Assembly: GCA_019118565.1 (NCBI GenBank)
Contig: DWYR01000013.1
Coordinates: 1 to 64,000, forward strand
Length of the DNA: 64,000 bases
Reading direction: 5' to 3'
DNA from: Candidatus Alistipes avicola
Lineage (GTDB): Bacteria > Bacteroidota > Bacteroidia > Bacteroidales > Rikenellaceae
Part shown: piece after piece, positions 54,307-62,476 of the stretch
How the letters are laid out: every line of letters starts with the position of its first letter
How positions within the stretch are numbered: position 1 is the first letter of the stretch
Program-made: the position numbers and the translations under genes
The notes under the pieces: model-generated
The model's input: the letters and a program-made list of their open reading frames with translations, nothing else
Told to the model about the DNA's origin: nothing
Database searches by the model: none

Positions 54307-55731
54307 TCAATCATCCTCGCGGTCGGCCACGATCGACTGCCGCAGCCGGTTGTCGGGTGTAAGCGGATGCCCTCCATTGCCGATATACTCCATCAACACG
54401 TCGGGAACGAGCCATTCGGTCGTCTCTCCGTCGGTATACTCCAGTCCCCGATAGTTTTTGAAGACATAATCGCCCATCGCGACCTTGTATTTGCGGCCCG
54501 GCTGCAGGGCGGGGAACGTAACCTCCACGGCATCCTCCCCGTCGGTATGGATCACATAAGGGGTGGTCGAGAAGAGGTCAATCCGGTGCGACTCACCCTT
54601 GTTGATCTCATCGTTGAACTTCACGAGAACCATCTGCGCCATCTCGTCGGGAGTCATCCACATCGTACTGATGGACGAGACGAAAGGATCCAGGTCATAG
54701 ACATCTCCCCGGCGTATCGGCCCCGCAGCGAGGCTGTCGCGCCGCACGCCGCCGAAGTGATAAAACGCCACGTCGCTCGCCGTCTTGCGTTTGATCGCCT
54801 GCAGGAAGATATCGGCCACACCGACCTTATTGGCAGTCGCCGTAAGCTCTCCGGCCTGCTCGGCCAACTCCGGTGCATTCCGATACTGTTCCACCATCGC
54901 CTGATAGTCGGGATCCGGCGCATAGTCCGAGAGGGGAACAAGCCGATAGGAGATCGAGCGGATCTTATCACCACGCAGCCGCACCTCGGTCACGCCGATC
55001 ATCCGCATGTTGCGACCCGTCTGGGTAATCAACACGCCATCAACCACTTCGTTAATCTGTTCATGGCTATGGCCGCCGATTATCAGATCATACTCCGACG
55101 CCTCATCGGCCACCTCCCGGTCGTAGGTCGAACCGATATGGGTCAAGGCCACCAGCACCTGACAGCTGTCGCGGAGATACTCATACTCCTCAAGCGTCTC
55201 GACGGCATCGGTAAAACGCAGCCCCTCGAAGACGGCATCGTGTCCGTCGGGATGGTTGTTGCTCCCGTAGTTGGTCACCACCCCGACAAATGCAAACTTC
55301 ACCCCGTTGCTCTCAAGCATCACATAGGGTTTCAAATCGGGGATCGGCGAATTCTCACAGATCATGTTGGCACACACGATCGGGAAGTCGCAATAGGCGA
55401 TCGCCTCGGCCAGGGTCTGCTGCCCCACGTCGAATTCATGGTTGCCGAGCGTCGCCGCGTCGTATCCGAGACGGTTCATCAGCTCCAACACCGGCCGACG
55501 TCCCGGAGCCCGATCCACATAGGCGTTCCCCGTCCAGCGGTCTCCGGCATCGATCAAAATCACCGAAGCCGTATCGCGGCACGCCTCGACAGCCGTCGCC
55601 AACTGCGGGAAGTTCTGAATCTGGGCGTGCATATCGTTCGTGGAGAGGATGATCACACTTCGCTCACGAGGTGCACAGCCGAACAGCAGCACGCCGAGCA
55701 ACAAAAAAGATATAAAGCGGATTTTTTTCAT
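54307..55731 (-). CDS. 5'-nucleotidase / UDP-sugar hydrolase lipoprotein
   Basis: A 474-residue extracytoplasmic metallophosphatase. The lipoprotein signal ends LFGC. The metal site is visible in order: DMH (STNDMHAQ), DAGDRWTG, GNHEFD, TH in ALTHIG and GGHSHE. The C-terminal 5'-nucleotidase domain contains FGGVRRDSLAAGPI, the strand-loop VLVKFNDE and the nucleobase-binding phrase KVAMGDYVF. The family hydrolyses nucleotides for nucleoside salvage, fitting the divergent nucleoside kinase next door. Start at MKKIRFISF; a Met three codons earlier is less likely. Confidence 0.9.
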   Translation of the reverse strand: MKKIRFISFLLLGVLLFGCAPRERSVIILSTNDMHAQIQNFPQLATAVEACRDTASVILIDAGDRWTGNAYVDRAPGRRPVLELMNRLGYDAATLGNHEFDVGQQTLAEAIAYCDFPIVCANMICENSPIPDLKPYVMLESNGVKFAFVGVVTNYGSNNHPDGHDAVFEGLRFTDAVETLEEYEYLRDSCQVLVALTHIGSTYDREVADEASEYDLIIGGHSHEQINEVVDGVLITQTGRNMRMIGVTEVRLRGDKIRSISYRLVPLSDYAPDPDYQAMVEQYRNAPELAEQAGELTATANKVGVADIFLQAIKRKTASDVAFYHFGGVRRDSLAAGPIRRGDVYDLDPFVSSISTMWMTPDEMAQMVLVKFNDEINKGESHRIDLFSTTPYVIHTDGEDAVEVTFPALQPGRKYKVAMGDYVFKNYRGLEYTDGETTEWLVPDVLMEYIGNGGHPLTPDNRLRQSIVADREDD

Positions 55732-55745
55732 AACAGGCACATACT

Positions 55746-55777
55746 TTTGCCAAAGTTAAGAATTAATTGTATTTTTA
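55746..55777 (+). promoter_or_regulatory. Nucleoside kinase promoter (TTTG-N20-TATTTTTA)
   Basis: TTTG at 55746-55749, 20 nt, TATTTTTA at 55770-55777 (last G replaced by A). It overlaps the divergent 5'-nucleotidase -7 box, so the two genes share one short regulatory region. Confidence 0.5.
55751..55758 (-). promoter_or_regulatory. 5'-nucleotidase -7 element TAACTTTG
   Basis: Minus-strand TAACTTTG, an exact TAnnTTTG, 20 nt before the start at 55731. No clear -33. Confidence 0.45.
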
Positions 55778-55801
55778 CACGATTTTTAAGGGGAGAAAAT
55801 T

Positions 55802-57475
55802 ATGTCCGACCTGATCCAAGTCATCTGCGACAACCTGGACCGCACGGTAGAGGTGCCGGCCGGGATCACTTTGCAGGAACTTCGGGAGCAACTGCAGATC
55901 GAAGGGCCCTACCGTTTTCTGGCTGCCTACGTAAACAACCGCATCAAGGAGTTGAATTTCCGGATCTACACCCCTTCGACCGTACGTTTCATCGACATGA
56001 CCTCGTTCGAAGGCATCCGGGTTTACCAGCGTACGATCTCCTTCATCCTGCAGAAGGCCGTCCACGACCTTTTCCCGAACAACACGCTCCATATCCGCCA
56101 CTCGATGGGTGCCAGCGGCTTTTACTGTGAAATATCGGGACTCAACCCGCTGCCCGAACAGCACCTGGAAGCCATCCGGGAGCAAATGCAGCGACTGATC
56201 GCACAGGATATTCCGATCCGTTCGGGCAAGATGCTGACCAGCACCGTCCGCAAAATATACGAAGGATTCGGCATGGACGACAAGATCGCCCTGCTCGATT
56301 CGCGTCCGAGACTCTACAGCAAGCTCTCGACACTGGAAGAGCTGCCGGGATACTTCTACGGGGCCCTGGCTCCCTCGACCGGCTATACGCCGACCTTCGA
56401 GCTGCACCCCTACTACAACGGATTTGTCATCACGCTTCCGATGCGGACAAATCCAGCCCGTGTGCAGCAAAACATCCACCAGGAGAAGATGTTCGACATC
56501 TTCCACACCTACCAGTCCTGGGTGAAGATCATGGGTGTTCCGACCGTCGGACAGCTCAACTCGAAAGTGCTGGCGGGCGATGCCAGCGAATTGATCAAGA
56601 TCGCCGAGGCCTTCCATGAAAATAAGTTGGCACAGATCGCCGCACAGATCGAGCAGGCGAACCGAGAGCGGGGCGTACGGCTGGTTCTGATCTCCGGCCC
56701 TTCGTCCAGCGGCAAGACCACCTTTGCCAAACGGTTGGGGGTCCAGCTGCGCATTCTGGGTCTGCAACCTGTGCTGATTTCGCTCGACGACTATTTTGTC
56801 GAGCGGACACAAACTCCTCGCGACGAGAACGGAGAGTACGACTACGAGGCACTCGAGGCGATCGACCTGAAACAGTTCAACGATCACCTGCAGCGGCTCG
56901 AACGGGGCGAAAGCGTCGAGATCCCCCGCTACGACTTCATCACCGGTACCCGCCAGTGGCATGACAACCCGCTCAAACTGGACGAGAACTCGCTGCTGAT
57001 CGTCGAGGGAATCCACGGGCTGAATCCCGCACTGACCCCGATCGTCCCCGATTCGCGCAAGTTCAAGATCTACGTCTCGTGTTTCACCTCGGTCGCCCTG
57101 GACAACGTATCGAGAATCGCCACCTCGGACAACCGGCTGCTCCGCCGCCTTACGCGCGACTACCGTACCCGCGGCAGCGATGCACTGGCCACCCTGTCAC
57201 GCTGGGAGAGTGTCCGCCGGGGTGAGGAGAAGCATATCTTCCCCTATCAGGAGAATGCCGACGTGATGTTCAACTCATCGCTCTTCTACGAGATCTCGGT
57301 CCTGCGCCGTTTCGCCGAACCGATCCTGCGCGAAGTACCGAACACGATGCCCGAATACGGCGAGGCTCGCCGTATGTTGAAGTTCCTCGACAACTTCATT
57401 CCGATCGCACCCGACGAAATACCTCCGACCTCCCTGTTGCGGGAGTTCATCGGAGGAAGCAGTTTCAAATACTAA
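55802..57475 (+). CDS. Nucleoside (uridine) kinase with ThrRS-like N-terminal domains
   Basis: A 557-residue protein. A TGS-like domain (1-65) and a second ThrRS-like domain with HIRHSMGASGFYCEIS (about 98-115) come first. A P-loop kinase domain of the uridine kinase/PRK family follows: GPSSSGKTTFAKRL (about 299-312), SLDDYFVERTQTPRD (substrate-binding), YDFITGTRQWHDNP and IVEGIHGLNP. Such fusions are annotated nucleoside kinases in Bacteroidetes, and the ThrRS-like part is of unknown function. Paired divergently with a 5'-nucleotidase, which fits nucleoside salvage. Confidence 0.88.
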   Translation: MSDLIQVICDNLDRTVEVPAGITLQELREQLQIEGPYRFLAAYVNNRIKELNFRIYTPSTVRFIDMTSFEGIRVYQRTISFILQKAVHDLFPNNTLHIRHSMGASGFYCEISGLNPLPEQHLEAIREQMQRLIAQDIPIRSGKMLTSTVRKIYEGFGMDDKIALLDSRPRLYSKLSTLEELPGYFYGALAPSTGYTPTFELHPYYNGFVITLPMRTNPARVQQNIHQEKMFDIFHTYQSWVKIMGVPTVGQLNSKVLAGDASELIKIAEAFHENKLAQIAAQIEQANRERGVRLVLISGPSSSGKTTFAKRLGVQLRILGLQPVLISLDDYFVERTQTPRDENGEYDYEALEAIDLKQFNDHLQRLERGESVEIPRYDFITGTRQWHDNPLKLDENSLLIVEGIHGLNPALTPIVPDSRKFKIYVSCFTSVALDNVSRIATSDNRLLRRLTRDYRTRGSDALATLSRWESVRRGEEKHIFPYQENADVMFNSSLFYEISVLRRFAEPILREVPNTMPEYGEARRMLKFLDNFIPIAPDEIPPTSLLREFIGGSSFKY

Positions 57476-57537
57476 CCGACAACGAAAAACCAGTTCAAAT
57501 ATAAAATCACACAAATCATAATTTCACAAAACTTTCT

Positions 57538-60375
57538 ATGTTTGACAAATTTTCAGACCGCCATATCGGCGTCACCAATCCGAAAGATTTGAAAGAGATG
57601 CTCGATGTCATCGGCGTCAAATCTGTCGATGAATTGATCTCTCAGGTAATCCCGCAGTCGATCCGCCTGAAAACTCCGCTGGCGCTGCCGAAAGGAATGA
57701 GCGAATATGAGTTCGCCGCCCACATTCAGGCACTCGCAGCCAAGAACCGGACGCTCCGTTCGTTCATCGGTATGGGCTACTATCCCAACTCCACTCCGGC
57801 AGCTATCGTACGCAACGTATTCGAGAACCCGGCATGGTACACCTCCTATACCCCCTATCAGGCTGAAATCTCGCAGGGTCGTCTGGAGGCGCTGTTGAAC
57901 TTCCAGACCGCCATGATCTCACTCACGGGCATGGAGATCGGCAACTGCTCGCTGCTCGACGAGGGTACGGCCGCAGCCGAGGCGATGCTGATGATGTTCG
58001 CCCTCCGTTCGCGTGAGGCAGTCAAGGAGGGTCGCAACCAGCTCTTCGTGGACCGCAACATCTTCCCGCAGACGCTCGACGTGCTGATCACCCGCAGCGA
58101 ACCGTTCGGCATCGAACTGGTAATCGACGACTTCGACTCTTACGAGTTCTCCGGCAAGGAGTTCGGTGCCATGCTGCAGTACCCCGCCGCCAACGGCGAA
58201 GTACGCGACTATGCAGCCTTCACCGAGACGGCTCACTCGAAAGGGGTGCTCGTTACGGCCGTTGCCGACCTGCTGTCGCTGGCCCTGCTGAAGGCTCCGG
58301 GCGAGTGGGGTGCCGATATCGCAGTCGGTTCTTCGCAACGTCTGGGTACTCCGATGGGCTTCGGCGGTCCGAGCGCAGGTTACATGACCACGCGCGAAGC
58401 CTTCAAGCGTAATATGCCGGGCCGTATCATCGGTATCTCGATCGACCGTCTGGGTAACAAGGCCCTGCGTATGGCACTCCAGATGCGTGAGCAGCACATC
58501 AAACGCGAGCGTGCAACCTCGAACATCTGTACCGCATCGGCCCTGATGGCCTCGATGGTAGGTTTCTACTGCGTTTACAACGGGCCGGAGGGTCTGCGCC
58601 GTGCCGCCAATACGGCTCACTCGGCTGCCGTTACGGTTGCCAAGGCCCTGGAGGCAATGGATTACAAGCTGGCTTCGAAATGCTTCTTCGACACGCTCGA
58701 GGTAGAGGCCGAGGCAGCTGTCGTACAGTCGCTGGCTCTCGAGCGCGGCATCAACTTCTTCTATCCGGCAGAGGATCGCGTACGCTTCTCATTCGACGAG
58801 GTAACGACGCCGGCCGAGATCGAGGAGGTAATCGCCATCTTCGCCGAGGCCAAGGGCAAGAAGGCCAAGAGCGTCAAACTCGGCGAGGAGACCGTTATTC
58901 CGGAGTCGCTACAGCGTAAATCGGAGTTCCTCGCCGAGCGCGTATTCAACAGCTACCGCTGTGAGAGCGACCTGATGCGTTACATCAAACGCCTCGAGCT
59001 GCGCGATATCTCGCTGGCAAACTCGATGATCTCGCTCGGTTCCTGCACCATGAAACTGAACGCCGCAGCCGAGATGCTTCCGCTCTCGCTGGCCGGCTTC
59101 CAGAATATCCACCCGTTCGCTCCGGCCGATCAGACCGAGGGTTATCGTGAGTTGATCGAGGGTCTGGAGAAAGACCTGGCTACGATCACCGGCTTTGCAG
59201 CCTGCTCGCTCATGCCGAACTCGGGTGCCGCCGGCGAATATTCGGGTCTGATGGTGATCCGTGCATACCACCAGAGCCGCGGCCAGGGTTACCGCAACAT
59301 CATCCTGATCCCGGCTTCGGCACACGGTACCAACCCTGCATCGGCAGCCATGGCCGGCATGAAGATCGTGACGGTGGCTTGCGACGACAAGGGTAACATC
59401 GACGTCGAGGATCTGAAGGCAAAAGCCCAGGAGCACAGCTCGGAGCTGGCCGGTATCATGATCACCTACCCCTCGACGCACGGTGTATTCGAGAGCCGTA
59501 TCCGTGAGATCGTAGACGCGGTTCACGAGAACGGCGGTCAGGTTTACATGGACGGTGCCAACATGAACGCACAGGTTGGTCTGACCAACCCCGGCTACAT
59601 CGGTGCCGACGTATGCCACCTGAACCTGCACAAGACCTTTGCAATGCCTCACGGAGGTGGTGGCCCGGGCGTAGGTCCGATCTGCGTAGCGGAGCACCTC
59701 AAGAAGTTCCTCCCCTCGCACTCGATCGTTGCAACCGGCGGCGACGAGGGCATCACGGCCGTATCTTCGGCACCGTGGGGTTCGGCCATGCTCTTCCCGA
59801 TCACCTATGGCTACATCAAGATGCTCGGTGAGGAGGGTCTGCGCCATGCAACCGAAATGGCTATCGTAAACGCCAACTATATGTCGGCTGCTCTCAAATC
59901 CGAGTACCGCACCTACTATTCGGGTGAGACGGGTCGTGTAGGCCACGAGATGATCCTCGACCTGACGAACTTCAAGAAGGACTACAACATCGACTGCGGC
60001 GATATCGCTCACCGTCTGATGGACTACGGCTTCCACGCACCGACCCTTTCGTTCCCGGTACACGAGACGCTGATGGTCGAGCCGACCGAGAGCGAGCCCA
60101 AGGCCGAGATGGATCGCTTCATCGAGACGATGATCCAGATCAAACGCGAGTGCGAAGAGGCTGCCGCTTCGGGCAATGCCGACAACGTGGTGGTCAATGC
60201 ACCGCACACGGCTCCCGAACTCTGCGGCGAATGGTCGCACCCCTACTCGCGTGAGCAGGCTGCCTTCCCGCTGGCCTGGATCCGCGAGTCGAAGTTCTTC
60301 CCCTATGTATCGAAGATCGACAACGGTTACGGAGACCGCAACCTCTGCTGCCGCTGGTCGAAAGATGAGGAGTAA
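57538..60375 (+). CDS. gcvP: Glycine dehydrogenase (decarboxylating), P protein
   Basis: Single-chain P protein of the glycine cleavage system, 945 residues, which decarboxylates glycine with PLP and passes the aminomethyl group to the H protein. The N-terminal half has SLTGMEIGNCSLLDEGTAAAEAM and GFGGPSAGYM. The C-terminal half carries the PLP lysine Lys699 in NLHKTFAMPHGGGGPG. The two halves show the internal duplication of the family. gcvT and gcvH are not adjacent. No riboswitch was noticed in the 62-nt upstream spacer. Confidence 0.97.
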   Translation: MFDKFSDRHIGVTNPKDLKEMLDVIGVKSVDELISQVIPQSIRLKTPLALPKGMSEYEFAAHIQALAAKNRTLRSFIGMGYYPNSTPAAIVRNVFENPAWYTSYTPYQAEISQGRLEALLNFQTAMISLTGMEIGNCSLLDEGTAAAEAMLMMFALRSREAVKEGRNQLFVDRNIFPQTLDVLITRSEPFGIELVIDDFDSYEFSGKEFGAMLQYPAANGEVRDYAAFTETAHSKGVLVTAVADLLSLALLKAPGEWGADIAVGSSQRLGTPMGFGGPSAGYMTTREAFKRNMPGRIIGISIDRLGNKALRMALQMREQHIKRERATSNICTASALMASMVGFYCVYNGPEGLRRAANTAHSAAVTVAKALEAMDYKLASKCFFDTLEVEAEAAVVQSLALERGINFFYPAEDRVRFSFDEVTTPAEIEEVIAIFAEAKGKKAKSVKLGEETVIPESLQRKSEFLAERVFNSYRCESDLMRYIKRLELRDISLANSMISLGSCTMKLNAAAEMLPLSLAGFQNIHPFAPADQTEGYRELIEGLEKDLATITGFAACSLMPNSGAAGEYSGLMVIRAYHQSRGQGYRNIILIPASAHGTNPASAAMAGMKIVTVACDDKGNIDVEDLKAKAQEHSSELAGIMITYPSTHGVFESRIREIVDAVHENGGQVYMDGANMNAQVGLTNPGYIGADVCHLNLHKTFAMPHGGGGPGVGPICVAEHLKKFLPSHSIVATGGDEGITAVSSAPWGSAMLFPITYGYIKMLGEEGLRHATEMAIVNANYMSAALKSEYRTYYSGETGRVGHEMILDLTNFKKDYNIDCGDIAHRLMDYGFHAPTLSFPVHETLMVEPTESEPKAEMDRFIETMIQIKRECEEAAASGNADNVVVNAPHTAPELCGEWSHPYSREQAAFPLAWIRESKFFPYVSKIDNGYGDRNLCCRWSKDEE

Positions 60376-60386
60376 TCCGTTTTGAT

Positions 60387-60426
60387 AAAAAGGGGAACGG
60401 TCCGTCGAAAGATCGTTCCCCTTTTT
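60387..60426 (+). terminator. Intrinsic terminator of gcvP
   Basis: AAAAAGGGGAACG and CGTTCCCCTTTTT form a 13-bp stem over a 14-nt loop, ending in T-rich sequence. Confidence 0.88.
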
Positions 60427-60499
60427 ATATCCCGTTGCATAGACTATCGCGCCATGCAACACGTTATTATATAACAAAAGAGAGGAGTTCTGCGCTCGA

Positions 60500-60531
60500 A
60501 TTGTAAAATCCGAACGAAAATCCTATCTTTG
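60500..60531 (+). promoter_or_regulatory. slyD promoter (ATTG-N20-TATCTTTG)
   Basis: ATTG at 60500-60503 (one base off), 20 nt, TATCTTTG at 60524-60531. The gene starts 51 nt downstream. Confidence 0.6.
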
Positions 60532-60581
60532 CCGCACGACAAGGCAATTACATTCAGAAACACCATATTATTGAAAAAAAG

Positions 60582-61130
60582 ATGAAAGTAGAACAGAACA
60601 AAATGGTGGCAGTCGATTACAAACTGACCGTCGATGGCCAAATCGCAGACCAGTCCCGTCCGGGTTCTCCGCTGGAGTTCATTTTCGGTACGGGCATGCT
60701 GCTCCCCAAATTCGAAGAGGCGATCCTGGGCAAAGAGCCCGGTGAAAAAGTATCGTTCACCCTCTCTCCGAAAGACGGCTACGGCGAAGTTGTCGCCGAG
60801 GCGATCGTCGATCTACCCAAAAACATATTCATGGTCGATGGTAAGTTGGCCGAGGATATTCTCTTCGTCGGCTCGCAGGTTCCGATGAGCGACGCTCAGG
60901 GCAACCGCATGATGGGTATCATCAAGGAGATTGCCGACGAGACCGTTAAAATGGACTTCAACCACCCGATGGCCGGCAAGACCCTGAATTTCGATGTAGA
61001 GGTCGTATCGGTTCGCGACGTAACGCCCGAAGACCTGCACACCGGCGGCTGCGGTTGCGGTTGTGAGGGTGGATGCGACGGCGGCTGCGACAGCCACGAC
61101 GGCGGTTGCGGCGACGGTTGCTGCCATTAA
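60582..61130 (+). CDS. slyD: FKBP-type prolyl isomerase, SlyD-like
   Basis: A 182-residue cytosolic peptidyl-prolyl isomerase and chaperone. The FKBP fold has VAVDYKLTVDGQI, the FGTGMLLPKFEEAILGKEPGE block and the insert-in-flap domain (about 70-130) with IVDLPKNIFMVDGK. The C-terminal tail (about 152-182) is packed with Cys, Gly, His and Asp (GGCGCGCEGG, GGCDSHDGG, CGDGCCH), a metal-binding tail as in E. coli SlyD, which handles nickel. Nickel handling is inferred from the tail only. Confidence 0.92.
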   Translation: MKVEQNKMVAVDYKLTVDGQIADQSRPGSPLEFIFGTGMLLPKFEEAILGKEPGEKVSFTLSPKDGYGEVVAEAIVDLPKNIFMVDGKLAEDILFVGSQVPMSDAQGNRMMGIIKEIADETVKMDFNHPMAGKTLNFDVEVVSVRDVTPEDLHTGGCGCGCEGGCDGGCDSHDGGCGDGCCH

Positions 61131-61162
61131 TACCCTGCAAAAGGGGAGAAACCTTAAGTGAC

Positions 61163-61202
61163 AAGTGGAAAGCCCCATTCGGAGTTTTCCACTTCTCTTT
61201 TT
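61163..61202 (+). terminator. Terminator of slyD
   Basis: AAGTGGAAA and TTTCCACTT form a stem with a 14-nt loop, followed by CTCTTTTT. Its presence argues against the long frame starting at 61158 for the next gene. Confidence 0.8.
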
Positions 61203-61226
61203 CACCCGAAACGTTCCGAACCCACC

Positions 61227-62384
61227 ATGCTCCACTCGATTCGCCAATATATCGAAGCACTGGAAGACCCCGACGGACTGACCCGCACGCTGAGAGAGAT
61301 CTCTCTCTGCCGCACGAGTGCGGGCGAACCGGTGCGTGCGGTCGGCAACAGCGCCGTAGTCTTCAAGATCCGCTGCGGCCGAGCTTATCGGATGCTCAAA
61401 TGCTATACACGCCCGATGGTCCATCTGGATGCGATCTATGGCAGCCGACTGCTGCCGAAAGAGCTCTACATCTGGCAAGCCGACGGATCGGGCGAGTGGT
61501 GCGACGTGGTAACGGACGACTGGATCGAAGGGGAGACGCTCCATGACGTGGTGATTCGGGCCGCTCAAGAACGGGACAAGGAATCCATCCGCCAACTGGC
61601 CGAACGGTTCGACCACCTTGCACTGGATCTGCTACAGCAAACGTGGGCACACGGCGACCTGAAGCCCGAAAATATCCTGATCGATCCAGAGGGAGAACTT
61701 CACCTGATCGATTTCGATGCGATGTTTCTTCCCTCCTTTGCCGGCGAAAAAAGTCCGGAGTTGGGAACGACCGCCTACCAGCATCCGGCCCGTACGGAGG
61801 ATCTGTTCGACTCTTCGCTCGATGACTATCCGATCGCACTGATCTCCACCGCGCTGCACGCGCTGGTCCTGCAGCCCGACCTGCTGGAGCGTTACGGATG
61901 CGGCGACGGGCTGCTGCTCTCGCCCCGCCAGATTGCCCTGCACCGCTCCCCGGCTTACAGCGAATGCCTCGCACTCTTCGAAAAGCGGGGATTGGTTGCC
62001 CGCTACCGTATAGCCCGTCTGCTCACTTCGCCACTGCCCTCACTGCCGACACTGAAAGCCCTGCTCGAATATGCCGCAGAGGGAGTAAAGGAGCCGTGTG
62101 AAGATTGCGAACTCTTTGTCCGCGACGGATATTGGGGATTCCGTTGTGCGGATTGCGAAGTGATTCCACCCCTCTACAGTGCAGGGTTCGACTTCACGGA
62201 AGGGGTAGCCGCCGTACAAACAGGGCGCACGTGGCACTTCATCGACCGGACTGGGAAGGTCGTCATTGACTGCTCGTCATATGAAGCCGTAAAACCCTTC
62301 TCCCGCGGACAAGCCGTGGTCATAAAAGAGGGCCGGAGAGTGACAATCGACCGATCCGGGAAGGAACTTCTTCCCGAAGAGTAG
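61227..62384 (+). CDS. Ser/Thr-type protein kinase with C-terminal WG repeats
   Basis: A 385-residue cytosolic protein. The N-terminal half is a protein-kinase-like fold: a glycine-poor start, LKCYTR as the likely ATP-Lys strand, the catalytic loop HGDLKPENILID (142-153, Asp144) and LIDFDAMF (Asp162; the usual DFG reads DFD). The C-terminal 100 residues contain WG-type beta repeats (DGYWGFRC, RTWHFIDRTGKVVIDCS, KEGRRVTIDRSGKELLP). No TM helix or signal. Start at MLHSIRQY because the earlier in-frame ATG lies before the slyD terminator. Substrate and partner unknown. Confidence 0.82.
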   Translation: MLHSIRQYIEALEDPDGLTRTLREISLCRTSAGEPVRAVGNSAVVFKIRCGRAYRMLKCYTRPMVHLDAIYGSRLLPKELYIWQADGSGEWCDVVTDDWIEGETLHDVVIRAAQERDKESIRQLAERFDHLALDLLQQTWAHGDLKPENILIDPEGELHLIDFDAMFLPSFAGEKSPELGTTAYQHPARTEDLFDSSLDDYPIALISTALHALVLQPDLLERYGCGDGLLLSPRQIALHRSPAYSECLALFEKRGLVARYRIARLLTSPLPSLPTLKALLEYAAEGVKEPCEDCELFVRDGYWGFRCADCEVIPPLYSAGFDFTEGVAAVQTGRTWHFIDRTGKVVIDCSSYEAVKPFSRGQAVVIKEGRRVTIDRSGKELLPEE

Positions 62385-62446
62385 CCATTCCCTTTTCCCG
62401 CGACAGGAATTTTGCCGGAAAACATACTAATTCAAAGACAAATACC

Positions 62447-62454
62447 TATCTTTG
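62447..62454 (+). promoter_or_regulatory. DUF4954 gene -7 element TATCTTTG
   Basis: An exact TAnnTTTG, 22 nt before the ATG at 62477. No -33 TTTG at normal spacing. Confidence 0.5.
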
Positions 62455-62476
62455 TAAAAATATAAGCATATACGCA

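Noticed and set aside
57476..57537. Glycine riboswitch before gcvP
   Set aside because: The 62-nt spacer is AT-rich and too short, with no GGAGAG-type aptamer core.
61158..61226. Kinase start at 61158
   Set aside because: That start lies before the slyD terminator (61163-61202), so the terminator would fall inside the gene.
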